The translations under genes were made by a program, and so were the position numbers. Of a stretch of 64,000 nt of DNA, positions 20,722 through 33,149 are shown piece after piece (positions within the stretch are counted from its first letter, which is position 1; each line of letters begins with the position of its first letter). Below the pieces are notes generated by a model. That model worked only from the letters and a program-made list of their open reading frames with translations. It did no database searches and was not told the origin of the DNA. Origin of the DNA: Zanthoxylum bungeanum (Eukaryota; Streptophyta; Magnoliopsida; Sapindales; Rutaceae); contig SKCR01033441.1 of the NCBI GenBank assembly GCA_019454045.1, forward strand, positions 1 to 64,000, in the 5' to 3' direction.

Positions 20722-22726
20722 TGTTGAGTTTTCTAGGTCAAACCAAGATCAATTAAGCAAATGAAATGTGCGAATAAAACAAAGTAAAGTTGCGGAAATA
20801 CTCACTTTGATCGGCTTTGCGATGCGAAGAACACAAAAAAAATTTATGCTCCTTGAAGCTCTCGGCCATGCCTCATTTTTGTGCTCCATGTTTTATCTCC
20901 AAGCTCCAAGCTTTGTGTGTGGATTTTATGCTCATGAATGGGTTTCCCTATCACCTTTGTAAGATCTCTTTAGTGTGCTAGCACTTGGAATAAATTTGCC
21001 ACAAATTCATTCCTTTGCTTCTTCTATCTCTCGGCCATGAGAGAAATTAAGAGAAAAAATTGGCTTTAAATCCGTGAGGGAGAGGAGAGAAATAAATGGT
21101 TGTAAAAACGTGAGAGAGAGATAGATTAGATGATGTGTATTGCATATTTAGATTTCAAAAATCTAATATCAATTACCAAATTCAAAATTTGGGACAAGAC
21201 TTTAAAGTCTTCAACCACTTCCATCAATCAAAGATGACAAGGTGTCAATCACTAAAAAGGTGACAAGACCTCCATCACTTGAATGACTAATGATGTGACG
21301 CGTAATGTGACTTGTGAGCCCTATTTGATTCAAAATGTGAGTGGTCCCGCAAACACTCTCGGGCTCGGGTTCGCTAATTTCGAATTAACGAACTTTCCGT
21401 TGTGACGTAATTAAATCAAATTTAATTAAATACTTATGCCTAGCAAAATTACTCTTCACGTCGCTAGCGAATTAATTCTAAATTAACTCGTTCGCCCGAA
21501 TTAAAATCTAATTTTAATTCTGCGTCAAAATCTAATTTCGTATAATATATCGAATAAATTATTTTATCGATTAATTCCAAATTAATCATTCTCTCTATTT
21601 AAATAATATTTTATCTCAGATAAAATATCTCCGTATTTAATCCTAGATTAATTTTCTCTCTGTATTAATTAATCCCAGATTAATAATGATCGAGTCATAC
21701 GTCATCGATGAATCTTCGGGAAGCGACCCATGAGATCCCTGTATATGTTGGCAGTAAATCCGGTCGTCGGACTATCCGAACACGTACATACCTAGTACTA
21801 CGTTTTTACCGATTTACAAGACATGGTTGGCTTGTAGTAAAGCACCGTGCCTACCCAATTCTCCAGAAATATTCTTAAAGGAATAAGTAATCTATATCAG
21901 GCATAGTATATGTAGTATTGCGTATTGCGATCCAATATCGGATGTCACATACTAGGCCTGGGGCTGGAATTGTGTATGCCCCGTACGAAGCACATATCGG
22001 ATCTCTGGTAACTAGTCTCTATAATCGGATAAACATGACCTAGTAATATTATCCCAATAGCTGCAGCATATAAGAGTACCAGTTCCTTATCCTACGTGAC
22101 AATCATCTCCATATGACTGGAGTGATACTTCCATCTTGACATCACACCCAATACACTACGATTCTCAATATACCCAGAAGAGGCGTACGCAGAACCTGTT
22201 AAAACCTTGGACGACCAAAACCAAAGTATATTGATTGTCGCAAGTATTAGCGATGCAAGTCTCAGGTTAAGACCAAATACACCTACCCTGATTCGGACTT
22301 CCATAGACACATAGTCATACTACCAATGAAATTCTGAGGGGTCTATCCAGAGCGAAGCTGTTTCCGTACCATCGGTAAACACAACCTCATATTACAATTG
22401 CATAAGTATCAAATACCCAAATATATGAGAACTATGTTGTTATGCTCCCACAACGCGCACAAGTGTAATACAAGTCTATTCCGCATTATCGATGTCCAAT
22501 CTCGATAATACTACGACTAGGGATATTTAATGATTAAACCTTCATGGATTGATTCTGTCTCATATCTTATCAATCCGGAACTAATCATATGGACTTTTAT
22601 CATTTATATATCCATGTAATCTAATTACAAATGATAAAAGAGTAATTTCCTTTGTCACATAGTTAATTTGTACAACAACACCATGTTCTGTACAAATAGT
22701 GATGCTATGGGTCATAATTGTCCAAC
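20722..22726 (-). repeat. 5' LTR of a reverse copia element
   Basis: 2005 bp from TGTTGAGTTTTC to TTGTCCAACA, full length by comparison with 44386-46351 and the pair at 30726 and 38620. It contains the AT-rich palindromes (TTAATCCCAGATTAAT types, 21560-21690) and the conserved block around ATGAATCTTCGGGAAGCGAC. The base after 22726 begins CTCTT; no matching duplication was found at the left LTR (GGCCC before 16435), in keeping with the element being rearranged. Confidence 0.85.
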
Positions 22727-23236
22727 ACTCTTTACAGATCTCACTGTCTATACCTCTCAAATATCTCATTTCATGCTTTCTAAAACTACATACCTACTAT
22801 TACTTTTTTTGTGAGCCTTCAATCTATACACATATCTAAACACATAATCAATCATCGTATCTTGTCTACTACGACGATTTCATAGTGAGACACATACCTG
22901 GGGTCCATGCTATCATTTCTCTTTCCCCACCTATAACACAAAATACGGACTGTGAGGGTTGTTAATCATGGAAAACTTACTGATAGCATAAACTCCCAAG
23001 ATTTTCGAGAAAAATTCAAAATAAATTCGTTTTCAGTTTCATTACTCAGAATACATCCAATACATATATTACACCATTAAAACATTGTTCGATGTCAATT
23101 CAGTAGCTCAAATATGCAAATTACACATTTCCTAAAAATCTTCCGAAAAGTTTCTGAAAACATTGCGGAATGAACCTAAGCCTTCTGAACCTCTCTAGAA
23201 TTACTCAAATAATATCGTATCTTCATAAATAAGAAT
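22727..23236 (-). other. Gypsy-like LTR or leader debris
   Basis: Non-coding. On the minus strand the phrases GAGGTTCAGAAGGCTTAGG and CCGCAATGTTTTCAGAAAC echo the passage at 13420-13470. It abuts the truncated copia pol at about 23236, so it either interrupted or replaced the 3' end of that element. Confidence 0.35.
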
Positions 23237-23259
23237 ATAGATTGATATCGGCTAGTCAC

Positions 23260-24110
23260 ACTAACGCCAAAACTGATGTCAGGTCTTGTACATAGTATAA
23301 CATACATAATACTTCCAATAAAAGAAGCATATGATAAGTTAGATATTCTAACTCTTTCTTACTCAGTTTGAGGTGCCATTTTCTTCGAAAGATGTATGTC
23401 ATATCAGAAAGGTACATTTGTGCCTTGCAGTTAGTAAACCATACCTTTCTAACATTTTATCTATGTACGTCGATTACGACAACCCTATAAGCTTCCTAAC
23501 TCTATTCCGGTAGAGCCTTATACCTAGTATATAGGAAACTTCACCCATATCTTTAATGAAGAAGTTCTTGCAATGGTAGGCTTCACAATTTGCATCAATC
23601 CTATATCATTTCCTATGATAAGGATCTCATCGACATACAGGACTAGGAAAACTGTCATGCTCCCACTCACTTTCTTACAAACACATGGTTCTTCCTCATT
23701 CTTGATGAATCCAGATAATCTAATTATCTCATCAAAATGACGATTCCAGCTTCGGGATGCTTGTTTAAGTCCATAAATAGACGTTTGAAGCTTACAAACC
23801 AAGTTTGAAGTCTCACTGGATACGAAACCCTCTGGTTGTTCCATATAGATCTCATCCTCAAGGAATCCATTTAGAAAAGCGGTTTTCACATCCATCTACC
23901 ATATCTCATAGCCGTGATTTGCAACGATGGCTAAAAGAATCCTAATAGATTTTAGCATGGCTACTAGTGAAAAAGTTTCCTCATAGTCAATCCCAGGACG
24001 TTGAGTGTAACCTTTCGCTACCGGTCGAGCCTTAAAGGTTTCCACCTTTCCATCGGGTCCACGCTTCCTTTTGTAAACCATTTACATCTGATAGGTTTAA
24101 CTCCTTCAAA
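23260..24110 (-). pseudogene. Copia reverse transcriptase and start of RNase H, broken
   Basis: Minus-strand pieces 24081-23896 and 23895-23524 adjoin across a stop. They carry the copia RT start (FKARPVAKGYTQRPGIDYEE), MDVKTAFLNGFLEDEIYMEQ, SIYGLKQASRSWNRHFDEI, and the catalytic motif as LYVDEILIIGND, where the usual YVDD has become YVDE. About 23420-23240 adds the linker SYASFIGSIMYVMLCTRPDI, after which similarity ends. RT would copy genomic RNA to cDNA in the particle. The catalytic Asp to Glu change, stops and truncation make this copy inactive. Confidence 0.85.
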
Positions 24111-24164
24111 AAGTTCAACTAAGTCCAGACTTGATTGTCATGAATAGAATCTATCTCATATTTA

Positions 24165-24530
24165 ATGGCTTTCTACCATTTTCCCGAATCGATATCCAAT
24201 ATCGCTTCCTTATACGTAGTCGGATCTATTTCCTCCAAGAGCAAAACATCAAGGCTTGCATCAGATGTTAAAAAAATCTCTCAAGAGGCTTTGATATTCT
24301 ATTCGACTTACGTAGAACATTTGTTGTTGATCCTTCACCTAATTGGATCTCTGGTTACATCTCAGGTTCCTTACTATTGGGATAAAACTCATCAAGTTCA
24401 ATCTTTCTACAATTCCCACTTTCTCTCAAAAATTGCTTTTCAAGAAAAGTGCCAAAACGAACAACAAATACATTTCGTTGCTCAGAATCATATAATTGAT
24501 ATCCCATGGAATTATCAGGATATCCAATGA
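24165..24530 (+). other. Open frame antisense to copia pol, not a gene
   Basis: A 121-codon plus-strand frame is opposite degenerate integrase/RT linker sequence. It has no recognisable domain and is most likely a shadow; it is listed because it is one of the longer frames here. Confidence 0.6.
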
Positions 24531-25260
24531 CCTACACTTTATCCCGCTGCGCAACTCTAATGTATGCAGGACAACACCAAATCTTTAAATGCCTAAGACT
24601 TGGATTTCTTCCGAACCATATCTGATAGGGGGTCGTAGAAACAACTTTCGATGGAACTCTATTAAGTATGTGGGCATCAGTAAGTAAAGCGTAACCCCAA
24701 AGGTAATAAGAAAGATATGTATAGCTCGTCATTGTTCACACCATATCCAATAAAGTACGATTTCTACACTCAGACACACCATTATGTTGAGGTGTTCCTA
24801 GTGGGCTGTATTGGGCAAGAATACTATTCTCCCTTAAATAATTTCTGAATTCTTCACTCATGTATTCACCATCTCGATCTGATCGAAGGCACTTGATGAT
24901 TTTACTGGTTTATCTCTCTATTTCGTTTTAAAATATTTTGAACTTTTCAAATGTTTCTGACTTATGTCTCATCAAATAGACATATCCATATATAGACTTT
25001 ATCATCTATGAAAGTCACGAAGTTTGTTAAACAATCATGAGTGGCATGATTTAATGGACCACACATATCTCTATGTATTAGCTCCAATAGAACTCCAGCA
25101 CGGTTTCCAACACCAAGAAATGAAGCCTTTGTCATCTTCCCTTGGATCGATGACTCACAAATCAGATAAGGATTTAAGCTAAGATTTTCAATCAAACTAT
25201 CCTTTACTAATTTGGATAGACATCTAACACCTATGTGGCTCAATCTCATATGTTATAATT
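24500..25260 (-). pseudogene. Copia GAG-pre-integrase and integrase fragments
   Basis: 25249-24962 (minus) carries the GAG-pre-integrase zinc region (MRLSHIGVRCLSKLVKDSLI, CESSIQGKMTKASF) and the start of the integrase core (ELIHRDMCGPLNHATHD). 24732-24532 carries the end of the core (YYLWGYALLTDAHILNRVPS, TPYQIWFGRNPSLRHLKIW). The part between is out of frame. The domain order before RT confirms Ty1/copia. Confidence 0.85.
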
Positions 25261-25599
25261 CAATATTATTTAATTCAGATTTCCTACTTGTAGTTTCCTC
25301 TACATTAAAGACATCTCTATATGTTTCCAAAATATAGTGACCGTTTGATAAAAAACATTCACATTTCAATCAATTATATTTATCATATAAACATAAAGTT
25401 TCATCTTTAATGTTCATTTTTATCTCTCTTTATCTAATATTGACATTGATATTATTTATCTGATAAGTGACGGTACATAATACCAGTATTGTAAATTTAA
25501 TTTACAACCATTATGGAGATCTAAAACCACATTTCATATGGCTTTAACATCCAATGTCTCACCATTGCCAACTCTAAGCTGGATCTCCCGTTTATTCAG

Positions 25600-26545
25600 C
25601 TTTCTTTTGACTGTCAATACCCGTAGGGAGTTGTAAATATGAGAAGGACTGCCAGTGTCTAACACCTATCCACTATTTATATCTAAGGCTAATGAGATGT
25701 CAATAATTGGAAAAATACAAAGCGTACTTGAGGGTCCTGCTTTTCCTATCAGCTCGGGACAATCCTTCTTCCAGTGTCCAGAATTCTTATAATGTAGACA
25801 TTGATCATGAGCTATTTGTAATTTTACGCGTTTGCGCTTCTTAGAGTTATTTTTTGCAATCTTCTTATTCCCCACTTTTTTTTCTTTGACTTCCCATAAA
25901 AATTTGAAAAGCCGGCTCCACCATGGAGGTACAATGAAGGGTTACCGTTTCTTAAATCATGCTCCGCCGTGCGTAATGTTATGAAGTTCTTCGTAGCTAG
26001 CTTCCATCGAATTCATATGGAAATTTAATACAAAGCCAGCATAAGAACCAGACAAAGAAGACAAAATAAAATTACTGTCTAGCCGTTCATCAATCAAATG
26101 TCCTGTTGTTCCATGTATCAAATACGGTCGATCATGTTCAAAATATGAATGCTGACAGCTCTTCCATCCTTGAGTTCAACATGGAACGATTCCTTAGACA
26201 TTCGATAAATTTCAATCTCTTGAATTGCCTCGAACAACTCCTTTAGTGTTCGCATGATGCTCCAAGCATCTGGTACTTCAATGTACTATCTCAGCAAATC
26301 TGGAACCATCGATCCCAAAATATAGGATTTCACCTTAAGGTTATCATCCTTCCATCTATTAAAAGTTTCTCGCTTTTCTAGAGTGGAGTCAGGATCAATT
26401 TAAACAGGCAGTGGATTGACAGTGACATAGGTCAACTTTTCAAACTCCAAGACAAGGCTATGTTTATTTCCCATTCGAAATAGTTCTCAGCTCCTTTTAG
26501 TTTATTGCTATCCAAAAATCTCATTAATGGATTAGCGGCAGCCAT
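25600..26545 (-). pseudogene. Copia gag, broken
   Basis: It starts at an ATG on the minus strand at 26545 with MAAANPLMRFLDSNKLKG and AENYFEWEINIALS, followed by segments like SYILGSMVPDLL and FEAIQEIEIYRMSKES, typical of plant copia gag. The zinc-knuckle region lies at 25875-25666: CLHYKNSGHWKKDC, where the second Cys of CX2CX4HX4C is Tyr. Several stops and frame changes break it. Confidence 0.8.
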
Positions 26546-27312
26546 CTACAAGATAACATTTTAAATATTAGCAGAACAATTTTCATTTCAAAATAATAAC
26601 ACTAATTGATTATGGAATTTTAAATCTATTAGTGCCATCCCACTACTTTACGTAATTCCATAATCTCCCTTAACAGAAAAATAGAAATTTGACTATCAAA
26701 ATTTAATAACAGGAAATGGATCCCATGACATTTACTCCAGCCTCACACTAATGACGATATTGGCCTTTATAAACTCATTAGGTAGACCTCCTAGGTCAAT
26801 CACTTCATGTGACTCTTACTTTGATCCTGAACCGTTTCTTATCCTCACACTAATGACGATATTGGATTAAGACGTGTTCTAGGTGTATACTTGTCAATGT
26901 GCACTAATGAGCTTCGTATGTACACCCTCACACTATTGAAGATATTGGTTGACTGTGTTAACTCATCACGCTACATCTAATATTTTACCGAAGCAACCTA
27001 AGTTCCGATCATTTATACCCTCACACTAATGATGATCTTAGATATAAGTAGTAAGAACTCATTCATCTCCGTATTGACAAGACAGACCTTCTAATAAGGC
27101 TCCAACGTTACTAAAATTATTACTTAAAATAAAGTAATCACCTAATCATGGGAGATTTATGACAATCAAGTCACTAAATTAATTAGGTCAAAATTTTAAT
27201 TTAAAAAATGCTTTACAAATCCAATATGTCTTATACATAACTAAACTAAAATACAGAGACATAGATTCAAACACATATCTAACATGCAACATGTATTGTT
27301 TGGTTAAACCTT
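26546..27312 (-). other. Copia untranslated leader
   Basis: Non-coding sequence between gag ATG and PBS. It contains a phrase repeated four times, ATTGATGACGATATTGG-like (CTCACACTAATGACGATATT, near 26740, 26849, 26929 and 27019), spaced about 80-100 bp apart. Confidence 0.65.
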
Positions 27313-27324
27313 GCTCTGATACCA
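27313..27324 (-). other. Primer binding site (initiator-Met tRNA), reverse
   Basis: GCTCTGATACCA, exact complement of TGGTATCAGAGC, six bases before the LTR at 27331. Confidence 0.9.
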
Positions 27325-27330
27325 TTTTTT

Positions 27331-29307
27331 TGGAGCGGACGTAGAACCACTAGGGTCGAATCTGTACGCCTCGCAGCGAAAGTGGGTCTAACCCAATGAT
27401 ATCAGAGATAGGTGTATTTTAAAATATTTAAAATATTTTATTGAAAACTACATTATGATACAAGTCCGTAGGAAAAAAACAGGGATCAAATCGGAGTTTG
27501 GAAACTCTGGAACTAGAGAAAATGAATTTTTAGTGTTCGTCAGCCCTAGGAGTCGAGACGCACTAGATTGGGAGTCGAGACGCTCTAAAGTGCGAGAACA
27601 ACTCCGAGAACTGAACGTTTCAGCATCGTGATATGGAAGGATGGGAGTCACGACGCTTCTAGGGCTGATACTCAGTGTCGTGACGCTAGAGGGTCAGAGT
27701 CGAGACGCTCACCAGTGCAGTTAGTAATTTCAACCTTCAAATCAATCCTAAACACTTCCAATTTTCTCATATCGTTTTAATATACCTTAAAACCAATTTT
27801 AACATCAAAACCAACCACAACACATGTTATATATTTAACTTACATGGATTCTAAATACTTATATGCATTTGTTTGAATCTAAACATAAATAAATTTTAGA
27901 ATCCCAATAAGAAATGTCTCATGAATAATTCTAGTTCACCTAAAGGTAGTCAAATGATTCTAGAATGATAGTCATATCTCTAAGCTTTAACTTTGAGTTC
28001 CAAACTCTTATTAATTGTTCCATATCCAACATGAACATCTTTGACCTAATTAACAAGAATATTATGTTTATACTTTTAAAGTATCCTAACATAATTTATT
28101 AGCCTTATTTCGATATTAAGCTATATGATCATGCATCCAATACATAATTCATAACTTAAGAGAAGTTCAAACTCACCTAGGAAGCTTGATGCAAAGATCT
28201 AATATCCTTCTCTTTACTGAAATGGTGGGAGAACTTCCAAAGTGTTACCAGCTTAACTTCAAGATCCAACCTTGATTCCGATGCTAGCAAGCTTCACTCC
28301 AAGATGCAATCTTGATTTCTCCTAGATGAAATGTTACAGAGACCACACAAGCTTTTCTAAACATTCTCTAACTTAAAGCTAATTTCTCCAAGAATTTACT
28401 TGTATATAGCTTTCTCAAGCTTTAACTTTGCTTAATTAAAACCTTCCTAAAGCTTGCTATTTATAGAAAAACTTAGGCAATTTTTAATTAATAAAGTTGT
28501 AATCAACTTTTAGGTGGGCTTAATCTAATTTGTCCAAATATGTCTAATTAGGTTTGACTAATCTCCATTGTCTACCACTTTGATTTAATCCAATTAAATT
28601 AAGACAATGATAATGAATTAGTTCAATATTTCCCACTTTCATTTAATCCAATTAAATAAAGCCAAAACAACCTATTATTACATACTTACAATTACCATAA
28701 TATCCTCAAATGGTCATATAATTATGATTTTACAACTAAACCCTTGTGTAATTATAGAATTAATTCAATTAATCCAATTAGGTCAAAGTAAATAATAAAT
28801 ATTATCCAATAACACATGATTATCTTAGTTGATAATTATAATATCAAATATTATCTTTATCAAATTAATCGTCTACCCAAGTGCTCAACGAGTATACTTC
28901 ATATTGGGACTTTTTAAGTTCAGACACGTTTATCATATAAGCCTAGCTAATATGTACGCAATTTGGCCAGCTCCGAATTCGCGAAGAACATGAATGACCT
29001 TTCTGAACTATACAAGTCGAGGTCATCACATATGTTTTGCAATCCCTCCATCGTAGGCAATCCGAGTCTTACTTAGGAAATATAGAATACACCGTCAAGT
29101 TTTCGAGGCACACATCTCATGTCGACATATCCATGATTCTTCATAACTGATGCGATCCACCCTAGATGATCGACTTTGGCCAAAGCTTTTAGAATCATGA
29201 CTTTACTCACATGGATACCTAAACCCCTTATGGTACACATACGGGCCGATAGATCCTATCTTGCTTCGTACGTGATTACTGAGTGCATCGGTCCATACCC
29301 AATGAAC
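27331..29307 (-). repeat. 5' LTR of the degenerate copia element, reverse
   Basis: Starts TGGAGCGGAC beside the PBS and runs to 29307. Its reverse complement matches the forward LTR pieces 30050-30725 and 40674-41661 in order (e.g. GGGTATGGACCGATGCACTC, GACTTTGGCCAAAG, TGATGACCTCGACTTGTATA). Compared with those it lacks about 200 bp at the U3 start, so 29307 is a break, not the natural end. Confidence 0.75.
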
Positions 29308-29333
29308 TGTTGGACAATTATGGCCCATAGCAT
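29308..29333 (+). mobile_element. Short copia LTR start, forward
   Basis: TGTTGGACAATTATGGCCCA and six further bases match the first bases of the reverse copia LTRs (complement of ..TAATTGTCCAACA), here in forward orientation. It is probably the true start of the forward LTR that resumes at 29846. Confidence 0.5.
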
Positions 29334-29845
29334 CTGACCGGCGTAAACACACACGTATAACGCAGGCGTACATATGGTTCAAGTAGTATAAAAAGTATCG
29401 ATCCCACGAGGACTTAATACCTAAGCTATTAATTTTATGAGGTCAAATGATTACTAGTATCTAACAGGTTGATTTATTGATTTGAAATGGTGACGATTCT
29501 AAATTTAAAAGCAAGTAAATAAAACTGTTCGAAAGTAGGTTTTAAGAAAATTCAATATTAAAAACTATCTAGGGTTGTGATTTATTCCAATATTATTTAA
29601 AGATGAAGTGGTTATCCTATAGCTGGGTAATATATTGATTTATTAACCTGGAACACAAAATTATGTAAAAGCCTCTTCCGATGGTCAATTACAAATACCT
29701 AGTATAATCCAATTGAACCATATGTCTATGTCAACCAAATTACCTAGATTCATTAAGATTAAGTTCCAATTTGGCTACCCCTGCTCAACAGGTATATTCC
29801 TAACCTGTAAGGAAATCTATTAAAGGGTTATCTATCCTCATGGAA
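29334..29845 (-). mobile_element. Gypsy LTR fragment of the 49597 family, reverse
   Basis: Begins TGACCGGCGTAAACACAC, the same terminus as the LTRs at 49597 and 59270, then follows them: TCGATCCCACGAGGACTTAA, a TTCAAGTAGTATAAA block, GCCTCTTCCGATGGTCA, AATCTATTAAAGGGTTATC. It stops near 29845 in mid-LTR, so only the outer quarter is present. Confidence 0.75.
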
Positions 29846-30725
29846 GCTCGTATAGATATATGGGTATTCATTGGAGCGAATACTGAATGACTCATAGGTG
29901 ATTCCTAATAGTTGTAAGTACACAACACCGTCAATAGAATCTCCTCGAGTCTAGTAGTATATGTAATACTTTGACTATAGGATAACATTGATTTTTTGTG
30001 TGATCCTCCAAACTTTCATGTCATATATGCCAGTGACCTTTCATGGTCTGACCGCTAGATGTTCGTTGGGTATGGACCGATGCACTCGTTAATCAAGTGT
30101 GTAGCAAGATATGATCTATCGACCCGATCTATGTATCATAAGGGGTTTAGGTATCTATGTGAGCAAGTCACGATTCTTAAGACTTTGGCCAAAGCTGATC
30201 ACCTAGGGTGGATTGTATATATCAAAAATAATATTCTAAATAGTTGTAAAGAATCGTGGACATGTCAACAATGTGAGATGTGCATCTTAGAAACTTGACG
30301 GTGTAATCTATGTTTCCTAAGCACAACTCGGATAGCCTACGACGAAGGGATTGTTAAATATATGTGATGACCTCGACTTGTATAGTTCAGAATGTTCGTT
30401 CATGTTCTTCGCTAATTCGGAGGTGGCTGAAATGTATACATATAAGCTAGGCTTATATGATGAACGTGATTGGACTTAGAGAGTCACACAATATGAAGTG
30501 TACTTGTTGAGCACTTGAATAGCCGATAATGTTTGATAATAAATAATATTTGATATTATAATTATTAATTAAAATAATTAAGTGTTATTGGATAACATTA
30601 ATTATTTACTTTGACCCAATTGGATTAATTAGATTAATGTAAAATCACAAAAGAGATTTATTGTAATTTCTAAATATCTCTACCATTGGAGTATATTTTG
30701 GTAATTACAAAATATATAATAATAG
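29846..30725 (+). mobile_element. Forward copia-type LTR, left portion
   Basis: Shares blocks with the LARD LTR (e.g. CTCGTATAGA, CAATAGAATCTCCTCGAG) and is the inverted counterpart of 27331-29307. It is interrupted after 30725 by the copia element whose target duplication is AATAG, and it continues at 40674. The frame 30059-30298 is LTR sequence. Confidence 0.7.
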
Positions 30726-32779
30726 TGTTGGTGTACTCTAAGCTTCCTAAGATCATTAATCAAGCATGAAACAAGTATGAATACACATCAAATGAGGTGC
30801 GGAAAAACTCACAAGGATCGGTTGAGATGCGTTGTTGAACAAAACGAACTGCCCTCCTCCATAAAGTTCGGCAGTGGGCTGCTCGGTGTGGGGACTGCTC
30901 GGCAGTGGGTGGTCTTCCTCCTCCAAGAATCGGCCATGGATGTCCTTTGAAGCTCCAAGCTTTGTGATAAACTTCCATGCTCATGAACTCACTGCCCTAT
31001 CACCTTGTTATGCCTCCAATGTGTGCTAGCACCCAAGAAACTTGCCATAAAATTTCTTTAGTTTCTCCTTCATCACTCGGTCAAACAAAAAACAGAGAGG
31101 AGAAGAGGAGTGAGAGAGGAGAAGGTTTTTGGCTCCAAAAAGAGTGAAAACCGAGAGAGAGAAAAGGAAATAAAAAGTGTAAAAGGGTTTTTATAATTTC
31201 CAAAATTAATAAACCATTTACCATTTTTAATTCCAAAAAGTCAAGCATTAAATGCTTGTCAATCAATACACATCAACTCACATCAATCAATTGTCAACTT
31301 GTCACATCACTCAAAGTGACATGTGATTTGACGCTTGATGTGACTCATGATTTGACGCTTGATTTGACTTGCGTGCCGCACTCGAATTCGAAATGCGAAT
31401 GTGCTCACAAAAAATCACGGGCTCGGGTTCGCTAATTCCAAATTAATGAATTTTCAGTTGTGACGCAATTAAACGATTACGCCTAGCGAAATCACTATTC
31501 ACGTCGCTAACGAATTAATTCTAAATTAACTCGTTCGCCCGAATTAAAATCTAATTTTAAATCCGCGTCGAAATCCAATTTCGTATAATATATCAAATAT
31601 AGTATTTTATCGATTAATTCCAAATTAATCGTTCTCTCTCTTAATTAATATTTTATCCCAGATAAAATATCTCCGCAATTAATCACATATTAATTTTCTC
31701 TCTCATTAAATTAATCCCAGATTAATTAGAGTGCGAGTCATACGTCATCGGTGAATCTTTGGGAAGCGACCCATGAGATCCCTGGATATTTTGGCAGTAA
31801 ATCGGGTCGTCGGACTATCCGAACACGTAAGTACCTAGTACTACGTTTACACCAATTCACAAGACAAGGTTGGCTTCTAGCAAAGCGCCATTCCTACCCG
31901 ATTCTCCAGAAACATGCTTACAGGAATAAGTGATCTATATCAGGCGTAGTATACGTGGTATTGCGTATTTCTCTCCAGTATCGAATGATCACGTGCTAGG
32001 CCTGGGGCTGGAATTGTGTCTGCCCCGTACGAAACACATATCAGATGTCTGGAAACTAGTCTCTATATCGGATAACTATGACCTAGTCATATTATCCCGA
32101 TGACTGCAGTACTTAAGAGAACCAGTACCGTATCCTACGTGACCATCATCTCCATATGACTGGAGTGACACTTTCGTCTTGACATCACACCCAACACCAC
32201 TACGATTCTCAATATACCTAGCATTGGCGTACACAGAACCTGTTAAAACCCTGGACGACTGCAACCAAAGTATATTGATTGTCGCAAGTATTAGCGGTGC
32301 AAGTCTCAGGTTAAGACCAAATACACCTACCTTGATTTCGGACTTCCATAGACACATAGTTATACTATCAATGGAATTCCGAGGGGGTCTATCCAGAGCA
32401 AAGCTGTTTCCCGTACCATCGGTAAAACACAACCTCCTATTACACTTGCATGAGTATCCTATACCCAAATATATGAGAACTATGCCGTTGTGCCCTCACA
32501 ATGCGCACAAGTGTAATACTAGTCTTTTACGTATTTATCGATGTCCAATCTCGATAATACTCTGACTAGGGATATTTAATGATTTATCCTTCGTGGACTG
32601 ATATTGTCTCATATCATTCTCCATCCAGGAACAAATCATAGGGATTTCCTATCATTTATACATCTAGGTGATCTAATCACAAATGATAAGAGTGCAATCT
32701 CCTTTGTCACATAGTTAATTTGTACAAGAACACCATGATCTGTACAAATAGTGACGCTATGGGTCATAATTGTCCAACA
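30726..32779 (-). repeat. 3' LTR of the 30726 copia element
   Basis: TGTTGGTGTACTC to TGTCCAACA. It includes the AT palindrome block 31610-31735 and the conserved block near 31745-31830. The PPT follows on its right, which defines it as the 3' LTR of a reverse element. Frames at 31751 and 32076-32565 are LTR sequence. Confidence 0.9.
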
Positions 32780-32794
32780 ATCTCCCACTTGGCC
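32780..32794 (-). other. Polypurine tract, reverse
   Basis: ATCTCCCACTTGGCC; on the minus strand GGCCAAGTGGGAGAT stands directly before the LTR start TGTTGG. The same tract is at 46352. Confidence 0.85.
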
Positions 32795-33149
32795 TATAGC
32801 CAGTCACTCGGGTGTCTTACACCCGAACTATGTACGGTTGGCTCAAACTGCTGAAAAACGGTTTTCCTCAGCGGATTTGCATGATTATCGTCTGAGGCGA
32901 TTTATTCGATCATCACATCGCCGCGATGTATGATCCGAACGAATCTGATGATTATCGAAGTATGTATCTGGATCGTTGATGAGACCATGAATTCTTTAGC
33001 CTGTGCAGACGCCTAGCTCAGCTGCTAAAAGAATTATATCTAATCTAATTAGATTTATTATCGACCCATAAGGCTTCTATTGCCGCCTCAGCTGCAACAA
33101 TAACCCACATTTGTTGTTTATTCGGTAACAGTATCTTGCTTGGAAGATT

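Larger units (their letters stand above)
23237..27330 (-). mobile_element. Degenerate copia element interior, reverse
   Basis: From right to left: PBS at 27313-27324, leader, gag (26545 leftward), protease/GAG-pre-integrase, integrase, RT, and a short RNase H piece, the Ty1/copia order (integrase before RT). The RNase H end, PPT and 3' LTR are absent on the left, where gypsy-like debris begins. Frameshifts and stops occur throughout. The 5' LTR is 27331-29307. Confidence 0.8.

Noticed and set aside
32076..32565. Overlapping frames of about 130 codons on both strands in the copia LTR
   Set aside because: The same frames, with changing length, recur in each LTR copy (2676, 17528, 22092, 40030). 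They have no domain and are broken by indels between copies.
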